Shown here piece after piece: positions 1-10,738 of a stretch of DNA of 26,910 nucleotides (position 1 is its first letter; each line of letters begins with the position of its first letter). The DNA comes from Amphimedon queenslandica (taxonomy: Eukaryota; Porifera; Demospongiae; Haplosclerida; Niphatidae). The notes under the pieces were generated by a model, which ran no database searches, was not told the origin of the DNA, and saw nothing but the letters and a program-made list of their open reading frames with translations. The position numbers were made by a program, and so were the translations under genes. The stretch lies in the NCBI RefSeq assembly GCF_000090795.2, contig NW_003546300.1, forward strand, positions 163,041-189,950. The letters are read 5' to 3'.

Positions 1-117
1 CATGTGATTTTCCTTTTCCAGTTACAGATATAGGTGATGGCATAAAATCATCATCAGATTCATATTCTACTCCAAAGAGTGAAGTATAATCACTCTTGTC
101 ACTGCTTTTTTACGACA
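1..117 (-). pseudogene. Probable exon fragment of an unrecognised protein, acidic C-terminal part, running off the window edge
   Basis: Reading the minus strand from about 117 to 1 gives an open stretch of about 35 residues that looks coding: it begins KSSDKSDYTSLFGVEYE and continues through an acidic SDDDF stretch to a P/S-rich and G/K-rich end. A TAA lies just upstream in frame, and an AG that could be a splice acceptor lies at the start. I do not recognise the family. The call rests on composition (acidic plus S/T/P residues, no AT-driven low complexity) and is an inference. The piece continues left of position 1, so its end is not seen. It could equally be a remnant of another mobile element. 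Confidence 0.3.
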
Positions 118-429
118 TGATCCTTTCCAAAAAGGATCTAACATACAAATTATAGTACTACAATGATACAAATAATTTTAAATATAATTTGCATGTACCT
201 TGTGTACAGGAGTTGGATGGTATCTTGAAATTGTCATTGTCAAGTAAGACAACTTCTTGTTTGAATAGAACTCAGCTAATATTTTATCTGTAATATAGCT
301 GAAACTAGCTGAAGAGGCACTCAGAAATAGCAGATAATTAGAGGTCTTTCTAAGTGATTGAATCATTTTTTGAGGTTGGTGTGAAAAGTGATGGTTCATG
401 TTTAACTACTGTTTGTTTCTTCTTTTCTC

Positions 430-720
430 AGCTTCATATTGTATAGTTTCCACAAGGAGTGACTCATCACACTTTGTTTTTACCTCTTTGTTTAGTTTTG
501 AAATCATATTTTATGAACTAATCATTTCTTACCTTTTGCTTCCTCCTTTAGTTTCATATTGTCGTTTGAAATACCAGATGTGACAGAACAAATTAAGTTC
601 TGATTATTTGAAATTGGTTTTTAAATAATGCTTTATATACTATTCATTTCATTCTTCAGTTTCATAGAATAGTTTTACCAAGTGTGACTGGTCAACTTTG
701 TTTTATTATTTAAGTATTGT
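430..720 (+). repeat. Degenerate tandem repeat, about 105-120 bp units, each preceded by a splice-acceptor-like tract
   Basis: Three similar segments begin near 430, 552 and 657. Each starts with a variant of TTCATATTGTATAGTTT and continues with a block resembling ACCAAGTGTGACT. Directly before each one lies a pyrimidine-rich tract ending in AG (TTTCTCAG, CCTTTAG, TTCTTCAG). No long reading frame joins them. The short ORFs here (61-73 codons) look like chance frames in AT-rich DNA. The repetition is visible by eye but diverged. Confidence 0.4.
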
Positions 721-1150
721 GTTTAGATGATGTTTCATGTCCCACTCACTTTTGATCAATTCTTCTTTCCTCTATGCAAGAACTATAAAATCAGACCAAT
801 TTTTATATTTAGGGTTGACTCTGAAATGATTTGTCATGTATTTCTTAGTTTTCACTATTTATTCCGTTTTTGTCACTTTTATAGTATAGTTTAAAATCAC
901 AAGTATCAATGTTATAGGCCTATATGATATTTCATAGAAAATAAGACAGTACTTTTGAACAAAAATGTTACAACTGGGTTTAGTCTCGACTTGAAAAGTC
1001 AAATTTTACATTTTCTGGCCTCAATTTTAATTTTCCATTTCTCAAAATTATTGGGCAAGCTCACTTAATAAATTTGAAGGTGGTGCTCTAACAGCTACCA
1101 ATAATTAATTAATTATAATCAAACAATAGTAGACATATATAGTCTTGCAG
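721..1150. other. AT-rich non-coding stretch, nothing recognised
   Basis: No convincing coding frame, RNA gene or strong repeat is visible. Its last bases, TAGTCTTGCAG at about 1140-1150, look like the splice acceptor of the exon that follows. Confidence 0.4.
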
Positions 1151-1903
1151 AACAGCAAGCAGTGATGAGGTGGGCCGTGAGTTTGTAATACATGAAAGAC
1201 ACAACAGAAGGATGGACATTGTCACATTTTATGAAACGACTGACTTATTGTCATTAATTGCTCAGTCTAGTCACACTGAAAACTTGAGAAACCTACAGGT
1301 ATGTAAAGGTGGTCAGTGCTGCGTCAGCCTCTGGGGTGGCTCATCATATTCCTCTCATTACATAATAATGCAGATTTCTATTGGTCTGAGTCTTAAGGAG
1401 GATAATAGGTTATAAATATCAGCCAAAAAGAATTGGGTCCGGTAAGAAGGTGTGGCTACAGGGTATTAAGCTGTTTGCTGTTCCTCGTAAAAACGTGCAA
1501 ATGATTTAATTCCACAAAGGATTTTGGTAATGCATGGGTGTATCAACAGTTCACGCACCTATGCCACCAAAATTAAATTCTGCAGGCATTAAATTTTCCT
1601 TAAGTAGAGCCAAAATTTTAAAAAGGTAAGTCTTACAAATAATCACATCTATAATAATACATGAAACATGATGCAGTGAAGTGATGTCATTCATTGCCTT
1701 ACATTTGTGGGTCGCAACTGATGACAATTGCGTCTCAAAATGTAGTGGATAAAGGAATGGTTAAGTTTAACTATGGACCAGACCTCAAAAGTATGTACAA
1801 AGGCACAGTTAATTTAGTTTTCATTTGAATAGGAGCTGAAAGTGGAGAAGTCTCAATGGAATTTCTTGGTCAGACTAAGAAATGGCTATGGGCAGAAGAA
1901 TAA
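1151..1903 (+). pseudogene. Degenerate multi-exon gene fragment with very short introns; family not recognised
   Basis: A series of coding-like segments lies on the plus strand. Segment 1 (1151-1298) follows TCTTGCAG, encodes about 49 residues (TASSDEVGREFVIHERHNRR..., ending NLRNLQ) and ends at a clean CAG|GTATGT donor. A 75-nt intron would lead to ATGCAG|ATT at 1374 and a short tail ending at TAA 1413-1415. A second frame runs from about 1396 to 1625 (contains GSGKKVWLQGIKLFAVPRKN, then two TAA stops, then PMPPKLNSAGIKFSLS) and ends at AAG|GTAAGT. A 51-nt intron could follow, with acceptor at 1676. From 1721 a frame starting MTIASQNVVDKG reaches A|GTATGT at 1790, and a 42-nt intron joins it in frame to 1833-1903 (ends KKWLWAEE, TAA). 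Frames do not join throughout, so I treat it as a broken gene. No domain is recognised. Confidence 0.4.
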
Positions 1904-2685
1904 TTATAGCAATATTCAGAATATTCCATTGGCACTTTAAAATTGTGCTGCATTACTACCATGGAACAGTCTACATTATTATCATTATATATAGATTAGT
2001 ACATTGGTATATGTACACAATAATGATAATAATGTGATGATGCACTATGTGAAGTGTTTTTGTTGATATTCTTTAATAATCTACAAAAAATTAGAGACAC
2101 GAACATTTTTTGCCGGTAGACAACTTAGTTGTGACAGACAGCTGTGTGAGTGTGGGTTAGTTCATTTGTTACAAGTATAAAAATACAAGAAACAGCAGTT
2201 ATCAAGTATCAGAAGTAAAAATCTGTTATGAAATATAATTTTTACTATTACATGCAATAGCTATTACATTTTTTCAGCATTTGATTGAATAACTTTCTAA
2301 TTGATATAATTATATAGGCGGTAGCCTATATGTAGGGTTGAGGTTGATTTTTCATAACGGTGGGCAAATTTACAATTTTCAAACGCTTATAACCCTTTTA
2401 GCTTACATTGTACAGCCTTATTAATGGCATAACTGAGTTCTCCTTCGCTGAGCGATTCTCCTGGTACCTTTAAAGTGACCTGTGATATTATGGGAGCAAT
2501 TCTAGAGAATAGGCCCCAATTCAAATTTCTGCAAAATTCTTCAGGCTTTTTCTTCTCTCATCTCTCTTCTATCAACGCGGAAATCTTTTAAAATAGAGAA
2601 CCGCTTAAAATGGCTTTTACACCATTCCTTAGGGCTTCGGTCAAGGATAAGACAAGTGCTTTTATTATCTAACTTAGTTTAAACG
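1904..2685. other. Non-coding stretch, nothing recognised
   Basis: AT-rich to about 2330. A more GC-balanced block at about 2335-2680 has the look of the body of an old mobile element (no reading frame, even composition), but I cannot assign it to a family. No RNA gene is visible. Confidence 0.3.
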
Positions 2686-3164
2686 AGAAGGTGCGGTATA
2701 AAAGGCGGTGCCCTGGGCATGGTGGCTTCTGTTTTTTTTTCACATGTAAAAATGTCTGCTCTAGATGATGTTGCTCTTCAAGGAAAAACGCAGGCAGAGA
2801 GGGGTTTTGGTACCAAATTGAGCTACATTTTACTCTCAAAGAATATAAGGACCAGTTCTAGTTAGGCTTGATCGAGTTAAGGGGTCTTTAGGCACTAAAA
2901 GATGGCGCTGGAAATGCTGCCTCACTTACTTGCTGATTTTGTCGGGAAAGAGGGTCATTTAGAGGCTCTATCACATGATACTAGTTATACTCAATACTTC
3001 AGGTAGTTATAATGTGTTTGAAATTAGTATTAATATAAAATAAGGTATTGGTAATGGGGGAAGAAGAGCAGCCATTTTGTGCATAGATATAGTATCGGCT
3101 ATTGGGATGCACATGTTGGTGATAGTGTCGTATGGTTGACCGAAGGGTGATCAATTACAGTCAG

Positions 3165-3248
3165 GTATTATTTATTATCATTATTATTATTTTATTATAA
3201 TTATTATCAAAATTATATTTATTTATATTATTACTATTATTATTATAG
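3165..3248. repeat. ATT/TTA-rich microsatellite
   Basis: Simple-sequence DNA built of TATTAT/ATTATT units with interruptions. It has no coding potential. Confidence 0.7.
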
Positions 3249-3554
3249 TATAAGTCATGTGATTTGTGCTGAATTTCAGTTCAATGATAGTTGAGTCCTG
3301 TAATCGTAACTCAAGTTTATTATGTAGTAGATACAGAAGTAAGTATAATGTGAATGTAAAGTAATTATACATTAATTGGCATTAATATTTTTTAGGCTCG
3401 TACTAGCATATACTTGTGCTGGTATATTACCATCACAGTACTGCCATATTTTGATCAGCATTACTTGGTACAGTTGGGAAGATGTACACAACTACAGGAA
3501 GCTTCTCACCATCCCCATATCCATTCAACTCTGTTATTGTATATGCTTAATAAT

Positions 3555-3840
3555 TTATAATAATATAATTTTTGTATTTACTACTTCCAGTGGATCGTCA
3601 AATGTTGCAACTGCTACCAGTACTAGGATCTGATTGAGGACCAAGTGGTGGTCTCTTGCTGTAACCACTTCTACTTGATGAGGGTGGCTGATAATTGGTA
3701 GTCGGCCAGGCCTTCTGGTCCCAGTGGTGGCAGTTCCTGGACTGGTTTTTTATGTAGTAATGAGGGCTATTCCTTTGCCACTATCACTTATAACCTGCCT
3801 GATAGCATTATTGACCAAGTTTGTTAGGCTGTTGACAGAT
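3555..3840 (-). pseudogene. Possible degenerate coding segment, unrecognised
   Basis: One minus-strand frame reads from a TGA near 3843 through SVNSLTNLVNNAIRQVISDS and a TAA, then a Thr/Pro/Arg-rich stretch (contains TTGTRRPGRLPII), and continues to about 3555. An overlapping frame gives another coding-like Pro/Ser-rich run (NYQPPSSSRSGYSKRPPLGP) ending at a TGA near 3600. Both look more like protein than random AT-rich DNA but cannot be joined without a frame change. They probably belong to one decayed gene. No family recognised. Confidence 0.25.
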
Positions 3841-4645
3841 TTTCAGAATATACAATATAAATATTTGATAATAATGTAAAAAATTATTACTTCAAGTCAA
3901 TTATACCATTTCTCTTCTTGCCATGCTTTCTACCTGTGCTTGTAGGTTAACTCTCTCGCCTTTACTAATTTTAATGTTTTTATAATGCGTTTTGCCAGTG
4001 ATTTAGCCATGATAAGAACAGTGCCAGTGCGGGAGCCATTTTGTTATTTTCAAATGTGGCCGCCATATTGTGCCCAGGGCACCTCGTTTTATACGGTGAT
4101 GGGCGGAAGCGATTCTATGACGTTGCGTGGATAGTTTTATAGTGCACCTTCTTCTTTAAGGTTAAAAACTAATTATTTTGGCTTGATCTATCACACCCCT
4201 CTCTGTTTCAGATGCCATTTTGAAATTAAATGCGCATGCGCAAAGTTGCCATTGACAACTGTGTGGTTTAACATTTTCGTTTTCGCTCTATTCTTCTCTT
4301 GGTCTTTGCTGAAGTTTTGCTCTGATCTTAATTGCAAGGAGACTCACTGCTGAGACTAAGAGATCACTGGTTCTTTTAAGAGCTAATAAGTAAATTAGTT
4401 GTTATAAAATTTAATATTCATTCTTGAATTCGAGTGAAAAGTATAGTTACAGCTGCTCAGTATTAGCCACTCAACTTCTTTTAGTCTGCTGCTTCTGAAG
4501 TACTGCGTGGTATTCTTCCTGTTGCTATAATATACTGAGATAAGTGTTATACTATGATAAGTAGCAGCAGAGTTTATGATGATAATAATGTGCATCCTGC
4601 ATACTTAGTTTTGTGGTACATGTACTTATTTCTGGTTTTAATGTT
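3841..4645. other. Non-coding region upstream of the left transposase
   Basis: Apart from the right inverted-repeat end (4058-4152), I see no coding frame. A pyrimidine-rich stretch and AATGTTAG at 4640-4647 could be the splice acceptor for the first visible segment of the transposase. Confidence 0.3.
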
Positions 4646-6163
4646 AGGAGTGATTTTGTTTGTGATCATTGTACAAAAAGGAAGAGCAACTTAACTGGGA
4701 ATAAAACTAAAAAAAGAAATGCAAAAATTATAGCAAATCAAAGATTTCATAGATAAAGATAAAACAAATGCCAGAGCAAACTATAGAAGACAATGTAATA
4801 GGGTCAAAAGCAAAGCAAGAATTGCATATAAAATCAGTAAAAAGTATAAGATTGCTTCTACAATGGCCTATTCCAAGCAGTTTCATGAATTGAACCCAGG
4901 TTATGTATTGCAAAAATGTAAAAATTGGTATAACAAAAACAAGAATAAAAAACTATAAAATCATTAGAGTATTCACAAAAAAAGTATTCTCAAAATCCCC
5001 TACATAAAAAAATGTTGTCTGAAAAACGTTATCAACAAAATCCGGACCCACAATGACAAAAATTTTTGAAACGGTATTATGAAAATAGAGATGCAACATT
5101 AAGTGCAACAAAGGATAAGTTTCTGAGATATAAATTATGTGATAAAGAAATAGATAAATTAAAGATAGCACTTAATAAAGAAAATAAAAAGCGTCTAAAT
5201 AAAGATTATTATGATCATAATTATGGTCAAATATTATATAAATTACATTCTATTTATTCATTACCTACACAAAATAGTGAAGCAAAGGAATATTATTTTA
5301 CTAAAATTATTGAAGCATTATATTACAGCCCTGAAATAGTTGATGATTTATTACCATCAAGTATGAAAGGTGTAGATCTTGAGAACATATCATATGACAG
5401 TAAATTTAATGCTGCATCAAGTATTTTGTTAGAATCAGTTTTGAAAAACAGATCCCACAAAGTATACATATTGATACGTGCATCAAATAGCGGTAGGAAA
5501 ATGAAGTTCAATAGCTTTAGTGATTTTGGTGAGCAATGTCACACAAAGAATAGTGAGCCTTATTTTTAAGAATAAGCATATTTATATCCTAATGATATCT
5601 GTGATAGCCAATTAGATAGTGCAATTGCAATCGCTGTTGATACAGATGGCACCTGTTATGTAGTAGGGATTGTTGATGTATCATGTATTGATAGAGTAGA
5701 AGAATGTAATAATAATAGTGACTCTGAAGATGGTAGTGTTGATAATAATAGAATGTATACAAATAAGAGAAAGCCTACCCTCAAATGGCACTGTACAAGC
5801 AGGTGCAAGCCTTTATTAGAAGGTGACATTAGTTCTATTATTGAAATTAAATGATATTTTGATGAACCAATTAAAGAATTACGGAAGCATTTAGATTCGT
5901 GTGATGATTGTCCTAATAAGCATCATATGACAAGATCCCAGCATGTTGAAGAAATAGACCACGTGTATAAACACGATTTATGTGATAATTCTAATGTAAC
6001 GGTAATTGTTATAAAAGATGAAAATAATGTTGCAAAATATTTTAAATATTTAGAAATTGTTTGTGAAAGGATAGGCCATCCTATTGTGTGTAGTAGTAAT
6101 GATACTGATTGTAAAAGCATGCTGCATATTTTACGCAATGCATCTGTTCATCACCTTTGTTGA
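4646..6163 (+). pseudogene. Helitron-like transposase remnant, N-terminal region
   Basis: The visible protein starts with a CxxC pair and a basic run (DFVCDHCTKRKSNLTGNK). After a frame change near 4752 it continues in a Lys/Arg-rich stretch to 4957, then KKYSQNP/KRYQQNP-type units (4975-5050), a repeat style common at the N-terminus of animal Helitron Rep proteins. From 5066 one frame runs to 6163, broken only by TAA at 5567, TAA at 5573 and TGA at 5852. Its contents include GEQCHTKNSEPYF, a CTSRCKPLL cysteine pair and DSCDDCPNKHH, which I read as zinc-binding. The codon at 5066 is TTG and not a true start. These pieces form the upstream part of one protein continuing into the next segments. 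The family call rests on the downstream Rep and helicase; this part alone would be hard to assign. Confidence 0.6.
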
Positions 6164-7090
6164 TACGCTATTTGAAACACTTTTGTGTTGCTAGAAATGC
6201 CCATTTAACAATAGATAATATTGATTCTTCCCTTGCTGATGGTGATATAGCACAAATGATAAATTTAACAATTAATGAAGCTAATGAGACTGAATTTGAT
6301 GTGTATTATGCTATAAATGATGGTGAAGAGGACCAATGTAGAATACCAAACTTAAATACTGTACTTTATTTTCAGTATTCAAATGCTATTCATGAATTTA
6401 AGAAAGGTTTGTCTGATCAGGCTGTCAATGTATGTTGCAGCTGTCAGAGGTTTTAAGTAAATGTCTGTCACTGAAGCTAAAAATTTAGATAGCGATGTTT
6501 GGAATATCCTATTAGTTTACATTAGAGAGAATGCTCCTACGTCTTTAAATAAAGTTATGTATATTTGTAATCATTGTAAACCAATTATTAGCAGAAATGA
6601 AGTTCCAGGATGTTGTATACTCAATGGGTTAAAGTGTGAGCTACTTCCCTAAGAATTGGAAAATTTGGATCCTTTAAGTTGCCAGTTAAAACAGAGGGCC
6701 AAGTGTTTTCAGACATTGTTAAGCTAGGTACACACCTTAAAAGTGCCTACATATAATTCTTTGAAGGCCCTTAAAGGTGCAAAGTTGTATTTACCCTTTC
6801 CATTAGAAAAAACCATGGAAACTTTAAATGAGATTGGTAGAGATTCTAATCATTTGCCTAATTCAGAACCTTATAATATTAATAATGGACAGCCTACTAA
6901 ATCAATAAATGTCTGGCGTAGTTTAGTTAATGTAAATAAAATAAATGCAGCACTAAGAAAATTAAAAGATATAAATTGGCTTTATATAAATGTAGATGAT
7001 GATTCAATTGACAAATTGTCTAGAAATGTGATACAAGTAGTAAGCAATACTACTTGTAAAATGCTTCAAAAAGCAAATGATCAAGATTAA
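6157..7090 (+). pseudogene. Helitron-like transposase remnant, DUF6570-like region
   Basis: Continues the previous protein after a frameshift. Frame one (6157-6456) begins inside the overlap and ends in CCSCQRF. A further shift at about 6457-6461 leads to 6461-6652 and, past TAA at 6650 and a TAG near 6725, on to 7090 in the same frame. The order of features (CxxC, then CNHCKPII, then CCILNGL, then a conserved-looking stretch with VPTYNSLKALKGAKLYLPF) fits the DUF6570-type domain that precedes the Rep domain in many Helitron proteins; this is from memory of the family. Its function is unknown; the cysteine pairs suggest metal binding. Two frame changes and two stops rule out a working product. 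Confidence 0.6.
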
Positions 7091-7161
7091 GAAGGCCTTT
7101 CGGCATATACGATTAGAAATCTTGATAGTAAAATTGCTCTGATATCAGTCAATATAAACTA

Positions 7162-8361
7162 ATGAATGTAAAAGAAGTGCCTATAGACAATAGGCAAGAG
7201 CACCATGATTTGTTATGCTTTCCTGCTTTAATTCCTACTGGACAATATGAAGAGAGTTTATCATTTGCTGAATACATAAAATCTAGGCTTTTAAACCAAG
7301 ATTCTCGATTTCGTAGAAATCATTCATATTGTCTGCACTATTACGAATTAAAAATTAACAATGCCTTAAAAACTGGCATATTTAATTTATTAAAAACATC
7401 AATGGGCAACGTTGGTCAAACTGTTGCTGAAATATTAGAAAAAAGAAATGTGTTAGATGAAGAATTTGAGGGCAATTTAAGTACCATGTTGGCTCCAATA
7501 TAGGGCACAAATCAATATTGGTTCCGTGTGAAAGGTGAAGTCAAAGCAATGATTGCTGAGTATGGCTCACCAACACTTCGTAACATTAAGTTGTGCTGAA
7601 TACGATTCAGCTGATATAGCGCAATATTTAAGAAAGAGAATAATGCACCACAATCATATAGTGTTTCTAGATTATGTACTGAGGACCCTGTTTCAGTATC
7701 GCGACAATTTTCATACAAATTTAAGGATTTCTTGAACATAGTCATTCTCCAGAGGGGTGTTCGAGGCAAAGTAGAAAAATATTATGTTAAAAAGGAATAT
7801 CAAATGCTTGAAGCACCTCATTATCACATCCTCCTATGGATTGAAAATGCTCCTGTTGTCGGTATTGATTGTCCAGAAGAAGTCTGTTCTTTCATAGAAG
7901 ATAGGATTACCTGCGATATATCAGATGGTATTACGTCGCCTGATTTAAATTTTTTTGTAACAAAATACCAAATGCACAAGTACAGCAAATGCTGCAAGCG
8001 AAATATTAAAGTCAGCAAGACCTATGTATCTAGATGCCAATTTAATTTTCCTAGACTAGTACGAGATAGTATTTGCATCAATGATGGTGAAAATATCTTG
8101 AAATCATGCAATAAAATATATTATCTCAAACGAAATGAAAAAGAACTTCGAGTCAACGACTACAATCCTTTACTGCTGAAATTGAGGCTTGCAAATATGG
8201 ACTTGCAATACATTGCAGAGAGGAGTCTTTCCTTAACTGAGTATGTAACTGGATATGTCACTAAAGCAGAAAAATGTCATGCACAGGACTTATGGGATGA
8301 AGTCAGCAGCTGTGACAACATATACCACAGGCTTTGGAAAATCGGCCAAAAATTACTTTGA
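7162..8361 (+). pseudogene. Helitron-like transposase remnant, HUH Rep (Helitron_like_N) domain
   Basis: This is the rolling-circle initiator part, which in intact relatives nicks DNA and joins the 5' phosphate to a tyrosine. The frame from 7162 is open to TAG 7501-7503, continues to about 7581, shifts (VTLSCAEYDSADIAQYL in another frame), and returns near 7635 to the first frame (SVSRQFSYKFKDFL), which stays open to TGA 8359-8361. The metal-binding HUH motif is PHYHILLW with histidines at 7819-7821 and 7825-7827. The two candidate catalytic tyrosines are in YVTGYVTK, codons 8242-8244 and 8254-8256, followed by Lys, as expected for two-tyrosine Helitron Reps. The catalytic residues are therefore all present, although the reading frame is broken upstream. 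Confidence 0.8.
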
Positions 8362-8987
8362 GCTAAAGAAGTAGGACTATATGAAGCTAGCGATCTTCAT
8401 GGTGAAAGTTTATACATAAAATCAGTTACCGTACAGTACGTTAATGTGTACTTGCCTCATAGGAGGAGCAGAAAAATCTAAAAATATTCATATTTAACTA
8501 AAATAAATTGATCTTCGAAAGACATTTTTAATCCTAGCATAATTGAAGACTTTTATCCAACAAGACCAAATAACACGGAAGATGTGTCTCTTTATGAATT
8601 TGTTGCTAATTACAAATTTGATACAATAGGAGAAAATGGAGAAAAAGAATACAAACTTTAATCAAAGCCAGTCCTTCCAAACCATAGGAAATTTAATCCT
8701 ATGCAAGAAGTGGAAAGAGACAATTTTTATTGCTCGCTAATATTTTTATTTGTGCCTTTTAGAGACTAGAGCACACTCGTAATGGAAGGAGAAATAATGG
8801 AATAAGCTTTTAGGCATCACAGAGAAGCATGTATACGTGGCATTGAAAATCATTTCAAGAAACTACAGAAATTATTAGAAACTGAACGTAATTAGAAGTA
8901 CATAGTCGATGCAAGAAATAAAGCTGGTTTTACTTAAGAACTTCCTGATAACAAGGAAGATGATGAGCTTCAATTACTGGGTAAAAT
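8362..8987 (+). pseudogene. Helitron-like transposase remnant, Rep-helicase connecting region, riddled with nonsense codons
   Basis: The Rep frame continues for about 630 bp with no indel but with many stops (TGA 8359, then TAA, TGA, TAA, TAG, TAA, TAG, TAA). Coding text is plain between them: [54 protein letters not shown]. The order matches the segment that links Rep and helicase in animal Helitron proteins. The shift into the helicase frame lies near 8985. Decay here is by point mutation, unlike the indel-broken parts either side. Confidence 0.65.
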
Positions 8988-10738
8988 ATGGAAGCAGTAG
9001 CTGATATTGCTGACATGCATATAAATGTACCTAATTTAACATTAGAGCAAAGAGAGGCAATGCTTAATGTAGATCAAAAAAGAATTTTTGATAAAATTAA
9101 GAGCCATCTTATCACTCAAAAAGAACGTGAAGACTTACTAGAGAAGGAGTCTTCAAGACTACTTTGATTAGATAATATCAAACCACGAAGGATGTTTATT
9201 AGTGGTGTAGGTGGAACTGGTAAGTCGTTTTTGATGGAGGCAATAAAATGCCTAGTGGATGACATATGGCATCCAAAAAGTGGTGAAATTATGTGTTCTA
9301 TAGTAGCACCAACTGGTATAGCCACATTGAATGTAGGCGGACTAACAATACATAGATTATTTCAGCTACCAATAGAGCATGAGAGAAAGACAGCTGGATA
9401 TTGGACTTTGAATAAAGAAGCTCAGAAAAGAATAAAAATGACACTTAAAAATTTAAAAATTATAATAGTAGACAAGGTATCTCTGGTATCCAATCTAAAT
9501 CTAGCATTCTTACACATGGGCTTAGAAGATATATTTGGAACTGATAAATGGTTTGGATCCAAAAATATTTTATTTGTAGGTGACCTCTTACAATTGCCAC
9601 TAGTTAATTGTAGGCCAGTATTTAAAAAAATTAGCAACAAACTAGTAAAAACTTGACTTGGAGCAGCAATTGTAGTTAACATATGGAGAAAAACAGTAGA
9701 ATATTATGAACTAACAATGAATGAGCGACAGAAAGGAAACAAAACTTTCTTTAAGATGTTTGATTCTGTTAGGCATGGCTGTATGACTGATGAAACTGAG
9801 TCACGTATTTAAGGTTTCAATACAAGAAAAATATAAGCAATTGGAAAGTGAAGCAACAAATCCTCCAATTTGCCTATTTTCTAAGGTAGACGCCTGCCAA
9901 AAAATTAATGAATTAATGTTAGAAGGTCTAGAAACTGAGAAAATAGAATTGGCATGTGCTGATGTTGTTGATGAAAGTGGCAGCACAAAATTTGACAAAA
10001 AACAAGAAAAACAATTAGAGAAACTAAAAGATCAACCAAACAAAACAGCTGGTATAGAAACTGTATTGTCTTTAGCAGTAGACTGTTGAGTAATGCTAAA
10101 ACGTAATATTGATGTGACTTTAGGATTAGTTAGGCTGTTTACACAGCAACAAAAACGGTGCAATCCGTATAGTTTTGTGCCTGTTCTATGCTTTTGTTTA
10201 CACAGAAACGAATGAAAACGTGATACAATCTTGATAGAACTCTATGAAAACGAAAACGGTGTTCAAAGTGGATTCTTTAAAAATGATGCATTTTGCGTTG
10301 CTGTGTAAATGTAGCCTTAATGGTGCCATTGGTACAGTAATTGGTATTTATGCTACACATATATCAATCAAATTTGATCATATTGATTTACCTTGTGACA
10401 TGGAAAGGGTTTCATCTAGATTTATGCTATCTAAGAATTTGTATATATATATAGGAAACAGTTACCCTTATACTCTCTTATGCTATTACTATACATAAAT
10501 GTCAGGGCCTCTCACTAGATACAGCCATTTTTGATTTATCGACTGATGTTTTAGGAGATGTTATCGCATATGTTGCATTGTCTCGTGTACATACATTAAA
10601 TGGATTACATTTATTATCATTTGATCCTCTGTTAAAGTTAGTAGTCCATGCATTAACGAAATTAACTGCCTCAGAAGTAAATTTCGGAATGACTTACCTC
10701 AAATCAAGAAAAGTAAAGGACAAAAGAGAAAGATTCCA
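8988..10738 (+). pseudogene. PIF1-type helicase domain of the Helitron-like transposase (left copy)
   Basis: In intact relatives this 5'-3' SF1B helicase unwinds the displaced transposon strand. An ATG-led frame from 8988 contains TLEQREAMLNVDQKRIFDKI, a TGA near 9163, then the open stretch 9192-9656. Motifs: Walker A GVGGTGKS (9204-9227), motif Ia APTGIATLNVGG and TIHRLFQLP, Walker B IIIVDKVSLVS (Glu changed to Lys, codon 9474-9476), and motif III FVGDLLQLPLV. After TGA 9654-9656 the text goes on (NIWRKTVEYYELTMNERQKG), shifts near 9790 and stays open to TGA 10087. It is then cut by a MITE at 10133-10316, resumes as NGAIGTVIGIYATHISIKFD, shifts again and ends with ITIHKCQGLSLDTAI and YVALSRVHTLNGLH. 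Several stops and shifts, the Lys in Walker B and the MITE make it non-functional. Confidence 0.85.
10130..10319. mobile_element. 184-bp MITE (10133-10316) with TTA target duplication, Harbinger-like
   Basis: The ends are inverted repeats: GGCTGTTTACACAGCAAC at the left and GTTGCTGTGTAAATGTAGCC at the right, matching apart from a two-base length difference and a few substitutions. TTA stands on both sides (10130-10132 and 10317-10319). The paralogous helicase in the right arm (minus strand near 25350) has no insertion and reads GATTAGTTA followed by the conserved GGTGCCATTGG block, so the empty site is visible in this same window. A 3-bp TTA/TWA duplication and inverted ends fit PIF/Harbinger-type non-autonomous elements. 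The insertion splits the helicase between the residues GLV and NGAIG. It has no coding capacity. Confidence 0.85.

Larger units (their letters stand above)
2686..4152. repeat. Block bounded by inverted repeats, possible non-autonomous DNA element
   Basis: At 2689-2728 the sequence contains GAAGGTGCGGTATAAAA followed by GGCGGTGCCCTGGGC. At about 4058-4152 the reverse complement carries the same blocks: a GTATAAAA/GGTGCCCTGGGC piece and, further out, GAAGGTGCACTATAAAA, with about 40 bp of extra sequence between them. This gives a roughly 1.4-kb block with related ends in opposite orientation. I could not find a convincing target-site duplication, and the right end looks internally duplicated, so transposon identity is an inference. 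The TATAAAA in both ends could also be a promoter element. Confidence 0.35.

Noticed and set aside
3376..3633. 85-codon hydrophobic ORF
   Set aside because: Starts with a non-ATG codon, runs over AT-rich DNA, and lies opposite a more coding-like minus-strand segment. No support for a membrane protein.
7512..7769. 85-codon minus-strand ORF over the Rep domain
   Set aside because: Shadow of the plus-strand Rep, whose HUH and Tyr motifs are clear.
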